From: Caldimonas mangrovi
GTDB taxonomy: Bacteria; Pseudomonadota; Gammaproteobacteria; Burkholderiales; Burkholderiaceae_C
DNA length: 64,000 bases
Assembly (NCBI RefSeq): GCF_023721835.1
Contig: NZ_JAMKFE010000015.1
Span: 83,766 to 147,765 of the forward strand
Direction of reading: 5' to 3'
The notes under the pieces are model-generated. The model searched no databases and was not told where the DNA came from. It worked only from the letters and a program-made list of their open reading frames with translations. Position 1 is the first letter of the stretch, and each line of letters starts with the position of its first letter. Position numbers and translations under genes: made by a program. Shown one piece after another: positions 16,043 to 26,545 of this stretch.

Positions 16043-17115
16043 GCCACGACTTTCTGCGGCCGCAGCGTGCCGACGTCCGGCATCTGCGACAGCGCCTCCT
16101 CGACCATGGCCGGCGCGATCAGCCAACCGTGCCGGAACAGGCCGTTGATGCGAGTAAGGCCTGCCTGTATTTCGATCACCGGCAGGTTGTCGGGCAAGGC
16201 CGGCCGCAGGTTGGACTCCATGTGCACGATACGGGCCTCGGCCAGTTCCGGGATCACGCTGTGCGCAGCACTCAGCAATGCGAGCGTCGTGCGCACCGAG
16301 ACCGGCGAGCGGTCTTCCGACTCGACCTCGCTGGCGCCGACCACCACCTGGTCGCCGGGCCGCGGCACGATGTAGACGCGCCAGCGCGGGTGCAGCAGCC
16401 GTGCCGGTCGCCCGAGCCGCACGCCGGGCACGTGCAGCCAGAACACCTCGCCGCGCACGCCGCGCACCGGCAAGTCGGGCCGCGCGCCGAGGCCGCGCAC
16501 GTCGAACACCCAGTCGAAGCGACGTGTACCGCCGGCTTCGACGATTCCGGGGCCGAGCCGTTCGACACTTCGGCCCCAGTGCCACTGCACGCCTTGCCGC
16601 GTGGCGCCTTCTGCCAGCGCGAGCATGGCCTGCACCGTGTGGATCTGGCCTTCCTGTTCGAGCAGCCATGCGTGTGCCGGGCCGTGGATCGACGGCTCCA
16701 TCTGGCGCAGGTCCTGCAGCGGCAGGTTGCGCGGGAAGTGCTCGCCGGGTGCCTTGGCGCGCAGCACATCGAGCAGGCGCTGTGCGGCACCGACGTCGGG
16801 CCGGTGCGCCAGCAACAGGCTGCCGTTGCGGCGGAAGTCGACAGGGCCGGGCAGGCGGGCCACGATGTCCTGCCACAGGTCGAGCGAGCGCAAGCCGTAC
16901 TGCGCCACCTTCGCATCGGCACATTCCAGCTCGGCCAGCGGGCTCAGCATGCCGGCCGCCGTCCAGCCCGCCGCGTAAGCGGTGCCCGGTGCGCGGCTCA
17001 TGCCGTCGGGCGACGGGTCGAACACGCTCACCTGATGTCCACGGGCCGACAACTGCCACGCCAGCAGGCGGCCGAGCAGCCCGGCGCCGGCGACCCCGAC
17101 ATGCATGCGTTTCAT
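16039..17115 (-). CDS. thiO: Glycine oxidase ThiO
   Basis: ThiO is a FAD enzyme that oxidises glycine to the imine used by ThiG. The 358-residue product starts MKRMHVGVAGAGLLGRLLAW, with the GxGxxG FAD-binding fold at residues about 8-13; a longer upstream frame is not coding. Later motifs fit DAO-type oxidases: AAGWTAAGMLSPLAELE, VRGVRGEVFWL, RVYIVPRPGDQVVVGAS and GLTRINGLFRHGWLIAPA. It sits 23 bases after thiC and overlaps thiS by four bases. Use of ThiO rather than the radical enzyme ThiH fits an aerobic life style. Confidence 0.93.
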   Translation of the reverse strand: MKRMHVGVAGAGLLGRLLAWQLSARGHQVSVFDPSPDGMSRAPGTAYAAGWTAAGMLSPLAELECADAKVAQYGLRSLDLWQDIVARLPGPVDFRRNGSLLLAHRPDVGAAQRLLDVLRAKAPGEHFPRNLPLQDLRQMEPSIHGPAHAWLLEQEGQIHTVQAMLALAEGATRQGVQWHWGRSVERLGPGIVEAGGTRRFDWVFDVRGLGARPDLPVRGVRGEVFWLHVPGVRLGRPARLLHPRWRVYIVPRPGDQVVVGASEVESEDRSPVSVRTTLALLSAAHSVIPELAEARIVHMESNLRPALPDNLPVIEIQAGLTRINGLFRHGWLIAPAMVEEALSQMPDVGTLRPQKVVA

Positions 17116-17138
17116 CGTGCCGATCTTTCCGTGCGGCT

Positions 17139-19214
<2,076 letters not shown>

Positions 19215-19281
19215 TTAGAAGCCCGGTGCCGGCGGGTCAAGCGAACGTGGAAAGCATGCGCCGCCGCGTCCGCGCCCGGTG

Positions 19282-19746
19282 TCAGTACGAGCAGTCCCAT
19301 TCGTCGCATTCGAGACCGTACCGACTGTGCCGGCAGCCGCAGAACGCCAGCAGTTCGGCATAGAAGCGGCCGATCGCGTCGGGGTAGTCGTCGGCCGCTT
19401 CCAGCGTGAGCACCAGCTGCCCGTGCCGGCCCGCCGGCAGCGCCGCCGACACCGGCCGCTCCGCCAGCGTCAGCGTCCGCAAGGCCGCCACGAGTTCGCC
19501 CGGAAAACGCCAAGGCTCGCGCCGATGGCTACCGTACAAGTCTTCATCGGCGGTCAGACGGAACTCGAAGCCGGCGGCGCCATAAGCGTCCAGCAACCCT
19601 TGCCCGATGCCGGCCTGGCGCTCGGCCTGCGCCGGACCGTCGACGCGTTGGCTGTCGTGCAGCGCGGCCAGCAACGGAGCGAGTTTGCCCACGCCAGCGG
19701 CGATCTCGGTCAGCTCCGCCTTCACGACGATATGGACTTCCGTCAT
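19282..19746 (-). CDS. Hypothetical protein, 154 residues
   Basis: The product starts MTEVHIVVKAELTEIAAGVG after a GGGAGG-like ribosome site. It looks soluble, with no signal peptide, and ends in a Cys-containing tail (FCGCRHSRYGLECDEWDCSY) whose four cysteines might bind metal or form a redox pair. The middle contains ERQAGIGQGLLDAYGAAGFE and an acidic stretch with PGELVAALRTL. I recognise no family. It lies just upstream of the thiC riboswitch in the same direction, but the riboswitch separates them. It is read away from the phospholipase D gene. Confidence 0.7.
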   Translation of the reverse strand: MTEVHIVVKAELTEIAAGVGKLAPLLAALHDSQRVDGPAQAERQAGIGQGLLDAYGAAGFEFRLTADEDLYGSHRREPWRFPGELVAALRTLTLAERPVSAALPAGRHGQLVLTLEAADDYPDAIGRFYAELLAFCGCRHSRYGLECDEWDCSY

Positions 19747-19957
19747 CCGTTTCCCTCCCTGTGCATGACGAGCACCGCATCGTCGGGGCGCTGCGTGCAC
19801 GCCGCATTTCAACCGTGCTGCGCCGGTTTCATCTGTGTGCCGCGCCGGCTTGACGGGGGGGCATGTAGTTTTTACCGTTGCCCGAACGCCGCCGCCACGC
19901 GAAAGGCTGGTGTGCCGCGGGCTGGCTGATGGCGTCGTTCTTGCTCTCGGCGCTGTG

Positions 19958-22138
19958 ATGCTTCGCTCGCCACCTGCCGTGACCCCTCCGGACCGCTCGC
20001 CAGCGTCCGCCGCCGTGCTGCGGCCGGGACACAACTGCTGGCGGCTCGAATCGGCGCGCCGCGTGGCTTTCCTGATCGATGGTCAGGACTACTTCAGCGC
20101 GGTCCGTTCCGCGCTCTCGCAGGCGCGGCACTCCATCTACATCCTCGGCTGGGACATCGACAGTCGCATGAAGCTGGTGCCCGAAGCGAACGACGGCCTG
20201 CCCGAGCCGCTCGGCGAATTCCTCGATGCGATCGTCGCACGCAAGCATGGCGTGCAGGCGCGGGTGCTGAGCTGGGACTTCGCCATGCTGTTCGCGCTGG
20301 AGCGCGAGTGGCTCACCACGTACAAGCTCGACTGGCTGACCCACCGGCACCTGCGCTTTCGCCTTGACGACCGCCACCCGTTCGGCGCCTCGCATCATCA
20401 GAAGGTCGTGGTGGTCGACGACACCGTCGCCTTCGTGTCCGGCTTCGACCTGACCCGCTGCCGCTGGGACACGCCCGCTCATGCACCCGACGACCCGCGC
20501 CGGGTCGATCCGGACGGCAAGCCGTACGCACCGTTCCACGATGTGGGCGCCGTCGTCGAAGGCGATGTGGCTCGCGCGCTGGGCCAACTCGCACGCGACC
20601 GGTGGAGCCGGGCGACCGGTGTCCGCGCCCATCCGCCGCTGCAAACCGCTCACGCCCCGCCGTGGCCTCCCGGCTTGAAACCCGACCTCGAAGACGTGCG
20701 AGTCGCGATCGCACGCACCGCGCCCCGCTTCGATGGCCACGAAGCCGTCGAGGAGGTCCGTCACCTGCACCTCGATGCCATCGCGTCGGCGCGTCGCTGG
20801 CTCTACCTCGAGAACCAGTACTTCAGCTCGGCCGCGGTCGGCAAGGCCCTGGAGCAGCGGCTGGCCGAGGCTGAAGGCCCGGAGGTCGTGCTCGTCACGC
20901 CGCAACGCGAAAGCGGGTGGCTCGAGGAAACGACGATGGGCGTGCTGCGTTCACGGCTGCACCGGCGGCTCGGTGCGGCTGACCGGCACGGTCGCTATCG
21001 CCCCTACTGCCCGTCGCTGCCTGCACTGGGCGAGCAGTGCCTGAACGTGCACAGCAAGGTGATGACCGTTGATGATGAGCTGTTGACCGTCGGTTCGGCG
21101 AACCTGTCCAACCGCTCGATGGGTTTCGACACCGAGTGCAATCTGGTGATCGAGGCCGCCTGCCAGCGGGACGGCGACTGCGCGCAACGCGTGCGCGGCG
21201 CCGTCGCGGCGTTGCGCAACCGGCTGCTTGCCGAACACCTCGCGATCACGCCCGACGTGGTGGCCGCAACGACTCGCGAGCGCGGCAGCCTGGTGGCCGC
21301 CATCGAGGCCTTGCGCGGCACCGGGCGTACGCTGCGACCTGCGCATCCCGAGGTGTCGAGCGAGCTGGACGCCCTGGTGCCCGACTCGGCATTGATCGAC
21401 CCGGAGGCCCCGCTCGACCCGGACCGCTTCGTGGCCGAATTCGTGCCGCCCGAGACGAAGCCGCGCGTCTCCCGCCGGGTGGTGACGATGGCCGCGGCGG
21501 CCGCGCTGCTCGGCACGCTGGCCGCGGCATGGCGCCTGACGCCGCTGAACGAGCTGCTCGACCTGGCCACGCTGGCCGCATTGGCCGAACGCCTGCGCGA
21601 GCAGCCGATGGCCCCATTGCTGACGCTGCTGGCCTACGTCGTCGGCGGCCTGCTCGTGATGCCGGTGACGGCGCTGATCGCCGTCACCGGCATCGTCTTC
21701 GGACCGCTGCTCGGCATCGTCTACGCCGTCGCCGGTGCGCTGTCGAGTGCTGCCGTCACCTACGGCCTCGGCCGCCTGCTCGGGCGCGACGCGGTGCGCC
21801 GCTTCGCCGGGCGACGCATCAACCGGCTCAGTCGCCAGCTCGCACGGCGTGGCGTCGTCGCGATGACCGTGCTGCGCATGCTGCCGGTGGCACCGTTCAC
21901 CGTCGTCAACGTGGTCGCGGGTGCCTCGCAGATCAGCCTGCGCGACTACCTGCTCGGCACCTTGCTCGGCATGGCGCCGGGCATCTGCGCAACGGTGCTG
22001 TTCGCCAACGGCATCGTCGACGCGGTGCGCAGCCCCGACCTGGGCAATCTCACTTTCCTCGCGATCGTCGTCGCGGTGGTGGTCGCCGCCTCGCTGCTGC
22101 TGCGCCAGCAGCTCTTGGCGCGGCGTGCGGCCCGATGA
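19958..22138 (+). CDS. Phospholipase D-like protein fused to a VTT (SNARE-associated/DedA-like) membrane domain
   Basis: The 726-residue product starts at MLRSPPAVTPP. Residues about 30-500 form a PLD enzyme with two HKD motifs: His147/Lys149 in SHHQKVVVVDD and His365/Lys367 in VHSKVMTVDD, each followed by the expected SGFDL or GSANLS. From about 508 on there is a membrane domain of the VTT type with several helices and the motif LGRLLGRDAVRRFAGRR...MLPVAPFTVVN. Such fusions are likely to act on phospholipids at the inner membrane; the substrate is not shown by sequence. The following EEP gene overlaps it by four bases, so the two work together. Confidence 0.9.
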   Translation: MLRSPPAVTPPDRSPASAAVLRPGHNCWRLESARRVAFLIDGQDYFSAVRSALSQARHSIYILGWDIDSRMKLVPEANDGLPEPLGEFLDAIVARKHGVQARVLSWDFAMLFALEREWLTTYKLDWLTHRHLRFRLDDRHPFGASHHQKVVVVDDTVAFVSGFDLTRCRWDTPAHAPDDPRRVDPDGKPYAPFHDVGAVVEGDVARALGQLARDRWSRATGVRAHPPLQTAHAPPWPPGLKPDLEDVRVAIARTAPRFDGHEAVEEVRHLHLDAIASARRWLYLENQYFSSAAVGKALEQRLAEAEGPEVVLVTPQRESGWLEETTMGVLRSRLHRRLGAADRHGRYRPYCPSLPALGEQCLNVHSKVMTVDDELLTVGSANLSNRSMGFDTECNLVIEAACQRDGDCAQRVRGAVAALRNRLLAEHLAITPDVVAATTRERGSLVAAIEALRGTGRTLRPAHPEVSSELDALVPDSALIDPEAPLDPDRFVAEFVPPETKPRVSRRVVTMAAAAALLGTLAAAWRLTPLNELLDLATLAALAERLREQPMAPLLTLLAYVVGGLLVMPVTALIAVTGIVFGPLLGIVYAVAGALSSAAVTYGLGRLLGRDAVRRFAGRRINRLSRQLARRGVVAMTVLRMLPVAPFTVVNVVAGASQISLRDYLLGTLLGMAPGICATVLFANGIVDAVRSPDLGNLTFLAIVVAVVVAASLLLRQQLLARRAAR

Positions 22139-22842
22139 GCAGCGTGAGGCTCGCCACCTACAACATCCATGGCGGGGTCGGATGCGACGGTCACTTCGTG
22201 CCCCGGCGCATCGCCGATGTGCTGGCTGAGCTGCAGGCCGACGTGATCGCACTGCAAGAGGTGGAATCACGTCGCACCGGGTTCGACATGCTGGGCTTCC
22301 TCGCCCACGCCACCGGCCTGCACCCCATCGCGGGCCCCACGCTGCTCGATGCGCAGGGCGACTACGGTAACGGCCTGCTCACGCGCCACCCGCCGTTGGC
22401 GGTGCGCCGGCTCGACCTGTCATGGCCGCGCCGGGAGCCGCGCGGTGCGATCGATGCCGAATTGCGCGTCGATAGCGCGGCATTGCGTATCGTCGCCACG
22501 CACCTGGGCCTGCGGCCGGCCGAGCGGCGCGCGCAGGTCAGGGCGCTGCTCGCCGCCTTCGAGCAAGACCCGGTCATGCCCACGGTGCTGATGGGCGACC
22601 TGAACGAGTGGCTGCTGGCGGGCCGGCCGCTGCGATGGCTGCACCGGCACTTCGAGAAAGCGCCGGCACCGGCGAGCTTCCCGTCGCGTTGGCCGATCTT
22701 TGCGCTGGACCGCATATGGACCAAGCCGCGCACGCTTTTGCAACAGGTCGCAATTCATGCAACGCCCCTCGCGCGGGTTGCCTCGGACCATCTGCCCGTG
22801 GTGGCGACCCTGCGCCTCGACGCTGACGCGGCCCCGGTATAG
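22135..22842 (+). CDS. Endonuclease/exonuclease/phosphatase (EEP) family protein
   Basis: This 235-residue protein starts at an ATG overlapping the stop of the PLD gene (ATGA). It has the EEP catalytic elements: RLATYNIHGGVG, IALQEVESR with the metal-binding Glu, LMGDLNEW and the final SDHLPVVATL. Family members include nucleases, phosphatases and sphingomyelinase/phosphodiesterases, so nucleic acid need not be the substrate. Coupling to a phospholipase D suggests a phosphodiester lipid head group as target, which is inference. No signal peptide is visible. Confidence 0.88.
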   Translation: MSSVRLATYNIHGGVGCDGHFVPRRIADVLAELQADVIALQEVESRRTGFDMLGFLAHATGLHPIAGPTLLDAQGDYGNGLLTRHPPLAVRRLDLSWPRREPRGAIDAELRVDSAALRIVATHLGLRPAERRAQVRALLAAFEQDPVMPTVLMGDLNEWLLAGRPLRWLHRHFEKAPAPASFPSRWPIFALDRIWTKPRTLLQQVAIHATPLARVASDHLPVVATLRLDADAAPV

Positions 22843-22885
22843 TCGCCGCCGCGAGCCGCCACACCGCGCGGCACCCTCCTACTCC

Positions 22886-24307
22886 ATGCTCACGCTGCAC
22901 CGAGCCTCCTTCCGCCAGTTGCTGCTGGTCGCCTTTCTGCTGATCGCCGCCCTGCTCGGTGCAGTGTCGCTGCGCGGGCTGTTCACGCTCGAACGGTTGA
23001 TGGCGCAGTCGCGCGCCGGGGCTGAACAGGCGGTGCAGCTGGCAGCGCAGGTACAGACCCTGGCAGATCGCAGCGTCGGATTGGAGCGCACCGCGCGGCA
23101 GTACGTGGTGCTGGATGACAAGGTGCTGCGTGAGCGTTTCGAGGACGACGCCGAAGCCGCCGAGACGGTGCTGGCCCGCTTGGCTGACAACGGGCTGCCG
23201 CCCAAGCTGGCTGACGAGTGGCGCACGCACCTGGCCGGCATCCGCGAGCAGATGCAGGGCCCGCGCGCCACCGCACGCCTGCGCGAGCAGACGCTGAGCC
23301 TCGCTTTTCGCGAGCTGGCCGACATCAACACCGCGGTGGCCGACCAGATCCGGCGCGCGAACGAAAAGCGCAACCGCGAACTGCAGGACGAACTCGAGGC
23401 CAGCCGGCTCGAACTCGGCCGCCAGGTGCTCGCCGCGATTGCGGTCGCGGTGGTGCTGGCCTTCGGTTTCGGCCTGTGGCTGGCGAGGCCGCTGAAGCGG
23501 TTGGAGCGCGCCATCGTCGGTCTGGGTGAAAACCGGCTCGATCAACCGATCGAGATCCAGGGCCCGGCCGACGTGCGCCTGGTCGGGCGGCGACTCGATT
23601 GGCTGCGGTTGCGACTGGCGGAACTGGATGCCGACAAGGCCCGTTTTCTGCGGCACATCTCCCACGAGCTGAAAACACCGCTGGCAGCGCTGCGCGAAGG
23701 CGTTGCGCTGCTGGAGGACGGTGTCGCCGGAACGCTGACCGACAACCAACGCGAGATCGCACGCATCCTGCACCACAACACCGGCGTGCTGCAACGGCAG
23801 ATCGAGGACCTGCTACGCTTCAACGCCGCAGCGTTCGAGGCGCGCCGGCTGTTGCGCCGTCGCACTGAACTGCTCGCGCTGCTGCGCCAGCTCGTCGAAG
23901 AACAGAAGCTGCAATGGCAGGCCAAGCAACTGCGCGTGGAGCTGAATGGCGAGCCGCTGCACGCCGAAGTCGACCAGGACAAGCTCGGCACGGCGATCGG
24001 CAACCTGCTGTCCAACGCGATACGCTTCAGCCCGCCGGGCGCTACCATTCGGTTTTCCTTGACCCGGCACGCCGGCCTCGCCTGCATCGACATCGTCGAT
24101 GAAGGCCCGGGCGTGTCGCCTGCCGACCGTGCCCGGGTGTTCGAGCCCTTCTACCGCGGTGAACGCCAGCCCGAAGGTGCCGAGCGCGGTACCGGCGTGG
24201 GCCTGTCCATCGTGCAGGAGTACGTCGCTGCCCATGGCGGCCGGGTCGAACTGCTGCCGAATGCTCCTGGTGCCCATTTCCGTATCGAGTTGCCTCATGC
24301 CGCCTAG
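22886..24307 (+). CDS. glrK: Sensor histidine kinase GlrK (QseE-like)
   Basis: The 473-residue protein has a transmembrane helix at about 10-30, a helical periplasmic region to about 178, a second helix at about 181-201, a HAMP region, then the kinase core with phospho-His260 in FLRHISHELKTPL and ATP-binding boxes NLLSNAIRFSP, DEGPGVSPADR and GTGVGLSIV. The gene order kinase, QseG-like lipoprotein, sigma-54 regulator is that of glrK-qseG-glrR, known to respond to envelope conditions in enterobacteria. Its end overlaps the lipoprotein gene by 11 bases. The actual signal here is unknown. Confidence 0.9.
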   Translation: MLTLHRASFRQLLLVAFLLIAALLGAVSLRGLFTLERLMAQSRAGAEQAVQLAAQVQTLADRSVGLERTARQYVVLDDKVLRERFEDDAEAAETVLARLADNGLPPKLADEWRTHLAGIREQMQGPRATARLREQTLSLAFRELADINTAVADQIRRANEKRNRELQDELEASRLELGRQVLAAIAVAVVLAFGFGLWLARPLKRLERAIVGLGENRLDQPIEIQGPADVRLVGRRLDWLRLRLAELDADKARFLRHISHELKTPLAALREGVALLEDGVAGTLTDNQREIARILHHNTGVLQRQIEDLLRFNAAAFEARRLLRRRTELLALLRQLVEEQKLQWQAKQLRVELNGEPLHAEVDQDKLGTAIGNLLSNAIRFSPPGATIRFSLTRHAGLACIDIVDEGPGVSPADRARVFEPFYRGERQPEGAERGTGVGLSIVQEYVAAHGGRVELLPNAPGAHFRIELPHAA

Positions 24308-24890
24308 GCCCGCCGCACTTTTCTGTTGCCTGCTGTGGATCATCACGGGCTGCGCCCCGTTGCCCGAAGTGACCGAAGTGCGCCAGGTCAAGGTGCCGGT
24401 GCGCGTCGACGTGCCCGTGCCGATGATGGACCCGGTCGACCAGGCCAACCGCCATGCCATGCGCTATGCCGAGCGGGTACGCGGCCTGCCGTTGCCGGAA
24501 CTGCAGCAGGAGATCGTGCGGTTGAACGAAAGCCCGGTGACGCCGAAATCGACACTGGAGCTCGCGTTCGCACTCGGTCAGACGCGCGCACCCGGCGACT
24601 TGCAAAAAGCCGTCGGTCTGCTCGAAGGCCTGTTGCGCTCCACCGAGCCCGAGGCCGCCCCCTGGCAACCCATGGCTCGCATGACTCTTGCAAGGTTCTT
24701 GGAAATGCGCCGGCTCGAGGAACAGCTCGACAAGCAGAACCAGCAGTTGCGCGACAGCCAGCGCCGCATCGACCAGCTCAACGAGAAGCTCGAGGCACTG
24801 AAGGCCATCGAGCGCAGTCTGGCGCCGAGGCCGGTGCCCGCAGCACCGGCCTCGGCACCGGTGCCCGGTACCCGACCCACCCCGCCATGA
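24297..24890 (+). CDS. qseG: QseG-like outer-membrane lipoprotein with coiled coil
   Basis: The 197-residue product starts inside the end of glrK and has a lipoprotein signal (LLWIITGC, with Cys19 as the lipid site). Residues about 138-178 (RRLEEQLDKQNQQLRDSQRR onward) form a coiled coil, and the tail is Pro/Ala-rich. In enterobacteria QseG lies between glrK and glrR and contacts the GlrK sensor from the outer membrane. Position and layout argue for the same job here, although sequence likeness in this family is low. Confidence 0.8.
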   Translation: MPPRPAALFCCLLWIITGCAPLPEVTEVRQVKVPVRVDVPVPMMDPVDQANRHAMRYAERVRGLPLPELQQEIVRLNESPVTPKSTLELAFALGQTRAPGDLQKAVGLLEGLLRSTEPEAAPWQPMARMTLARFLEMRRLEEQLDKQNQQLRDSQRRIDQLNEKLEALKAIERSLAPRPVPAAPASAPVPGTRPTPP

Positions 24891-24921
24891 CATCACGCAC
24901 CAACGACCCCAGGAGACTCCG

Positions 24922-26280
24922 ATGAGCGCCCATGTACTGGTCGTCGACGACGACCCGGACATGCTGCGGCTGCTGTCGATGCGGCTCGGTGCGGCCGGCT
25001 ATCGTGTGACGGCGGTCGAGACTGCCGAGGCCGCCCTGACGCAGATCGCTGTCGAACGCCCGCAGCTTGTCGTCAGCGACGTGCAACTGCCCGGCAAGGA
25101 CGGGCTCGCCCTCTATGACGAGATCCGTGCCCGGCATCCGGCGTTGCCCGTGATCCTTCTGACCGCGCACGGCACCATCCCCGACGCGGTCGAAGCGACC
25201 TCGCGCGGCGTGTTCACTTATCTGACCAAGCCGTTCGACGGCAAGGAGCTGCTCGACAAGATCGCGCAGGCACTGTCTCTTTCGGTGCCGGCCGGGCAAG
25301 AGGCGCCGGCCTACGAGGCCTGGCGCGAAGCCATCGTCAGCCGCTCGAACCGCATGGCCGATCTGCTGGCGGAAGCCAAGCTCGTGGCCGCCTCGGACGC
25401 GAGCGTGCTGATTCGCGGCGAAAGCGGCACCGGCAAGGAGCTGCTCGCGCAAGCCATCCACCAGGCCAGTTCGCGGGCCAGCCGGCCCTTCGTCGCGGTG
25501 AACTGCGGCGCCATCCCCGAGGCGTTGCTCGAGTCCGAGCTGTTCGGCCACGTGAAGGGGGCGTTCACCGGCGCGGTCACCAACCATCGAGGGCTGTTCC
25601 AGGCCGCGGACGGCGGCACCTTGTTTCTGGATGAAATCGGCGACATGCCCGTTCCGCTGCAGGTCAAGCTGCTGCGGGTGCTGCAGGAACGCTCGGTGCG
25701 CCCGGTCGGCTCGGCCCAGGCCGTGCCGGTCGACGTGCGCATCATTTCGGCCACGCACCGCAACCTCGACGAAGCCATGGCCGAAGGGCTGTTTCGCGAA
25801 GACCTCTACTACCGGCTCAATGTCGTCTCGTTGACGTTGCCGCCGCTGGCCGAGCGGCGCGAAGACATCCCGCTGCTGGCCAACCACTTCCTCGCCAAGC
25901 TCGCGGTCAAGTACGGCCGGCGCCTCAACGGTTTCGCCCCGGACGCCCTGAAAGCACTGGCTACCGCCTCGTGGCCGGGCAACATACGTCAGCTCTATAA
26001 CGTGGTTGAGCAGGTGTGCGCGTTGGCGACCACCCCGCTGGTACCGCTGGCGCTCGTGCAGCGCGCGCTGCGCGTCCCCAGCGTCGAAGTGGTCAGCTAT
26101 GCCGAGGCGCGCCACCGCTTCGAGCGCGACTATCTGGTCGGGCTGCTCAAGCTCACCGACGGCAACGTCGCCGATGCCGCCCGACTCGCCGAGCGCAACC
26201 GCACCGAGTTCTACCGGCTGCTGCAAAAGCACGGCCTGACGCCCGGGCTGTTCCGCGGCGATTCGCCTGTCGCCGAATAG
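24922..26280 (+). CDS. glrR: Sigma-54-dependent response regulator GlrR
   Basis: The 452-residue protein has a receiver domain (about 4-120) with the acidic pocket VVDDD and phospho-Asp53, an AAA+ sigma-54 activator domain (about 135-370) with Walker A GESGTGKE (166-173), the sigma-54 contact loop GAFTGA (213-218) and LFLDEIGDMP, and a C-terminal Fis-type helix-turn-helix (about 410-440, GNVADAARLAERNRTEFYRL). It should bind DNA upstream of sigma-54 promoters when phosphorylated by GlrK. A sigma-54 promoter and palindromes of the GlrR type lie directly behind it, before mdoG. Confidence 0.92.
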   Translation: MSAHVLVVDDDPDMLRLLSMRLGAAGYRVTAVETAEAALTQIAVERPQLVVSDVQLPGKDGLALYDEIRARHPALPVILLTAHGTIPDAVEATSRGVFTYLTKPFDGKELLDKIAQALSLSVPAGQEAPAYEAWREAIVSRSNRMADLLAEAKLVAASDASVLIRGESGTGKELLAQAIHQASSRASRPFVAVNCGAIPEALLESELFGHVKGAFTGAVTNHRGLFQAADGGTLFLDEIGDMPVPLQVKLLRVLQERSVRPVGSAQAVPVDVRIISATHRNLDEAMAEGLFREDLYYRLNVVSLTLPPLAERREDIPLLANHFLAKLAVKYGRRLNGFAPDALKALATASWPGNIRQLYNVVEQVCALATTPLVPLALVQRALRVPSVEVVSYAEARHRFERDYLVGLLKLTDGNVADAARLAERNRTEFYRLLQKHGLTPGLFRGDSPVAE

Positions 26281-26285
26281 CGACC
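26268..26285 (+). promoter_or_regulatory. Second, imperfect GlrR-type site
   Basis: TGTC-N10-GACC begins in the last codons of glrR. It differs from TGTC-N10-GACA in one base and lies 66 bases (a little over six helical turns) upstream of the perfect site. It may be a weaker activator site for the mdoG promoter. Confidence 0.45.
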
Positions 26286-26333
26286 GACTTTTTCGTTCTA
26301 AATCAATAGCTTAGCGCTCTGGGCGCCGCCTCC

Positions 26334-26351
26334 TGTCGCCACTTGGCGACA
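26334..26351 (+). promoter_or_regulatory. Candidate GlrR binding site upstream of mdoG
   Basis: TGTCGCCAC-TTGGCGACA is an inverted repeat with eight of nine pairs matching, and fits TGTC-N10-GACA, the GlrR recognition pattern as I recall it from enterobacterial glmY/glmZ promoters. It is about 96 bases upstream of the sigma-54 promoter, a normal distance for an enhancer site. Confidence 0.7.
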
Positions 26352-26446
26352 TTTTCGAGGGGGCGGCTGGCTCCTAGGGTTTCCCTGGGGCATGCAACCC
26401 CTTGTAAGCACGCCTAAGTTGTTGATCTTCCAGATCTTTTCCCTGT

Positions 26447-26461
26447 TGGCACAGCCATTGC
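26447..26461 (+). promoter_or_regulatory. Sigma-54 promoter of mdoGH
   Basis: TGGCAC-AGCCA-TTGC matches the -24/-12 consensus exactly, with GG and GC ten bases apart. Transcription should begin near 26473, about 70 bases before the mdoG start. The sigma-54 activator gene glrR ends 166 bases upstream. Confidence 0.85.
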
Positions 26462-26545
26462 GAACTGCGTCACGAACCGGGGAGTGCAGCGAGCTTCGCA
26501 GCCTCCTCGCAGATCAGCAGACGATTCAGGGAAAGGACTCTGCAC

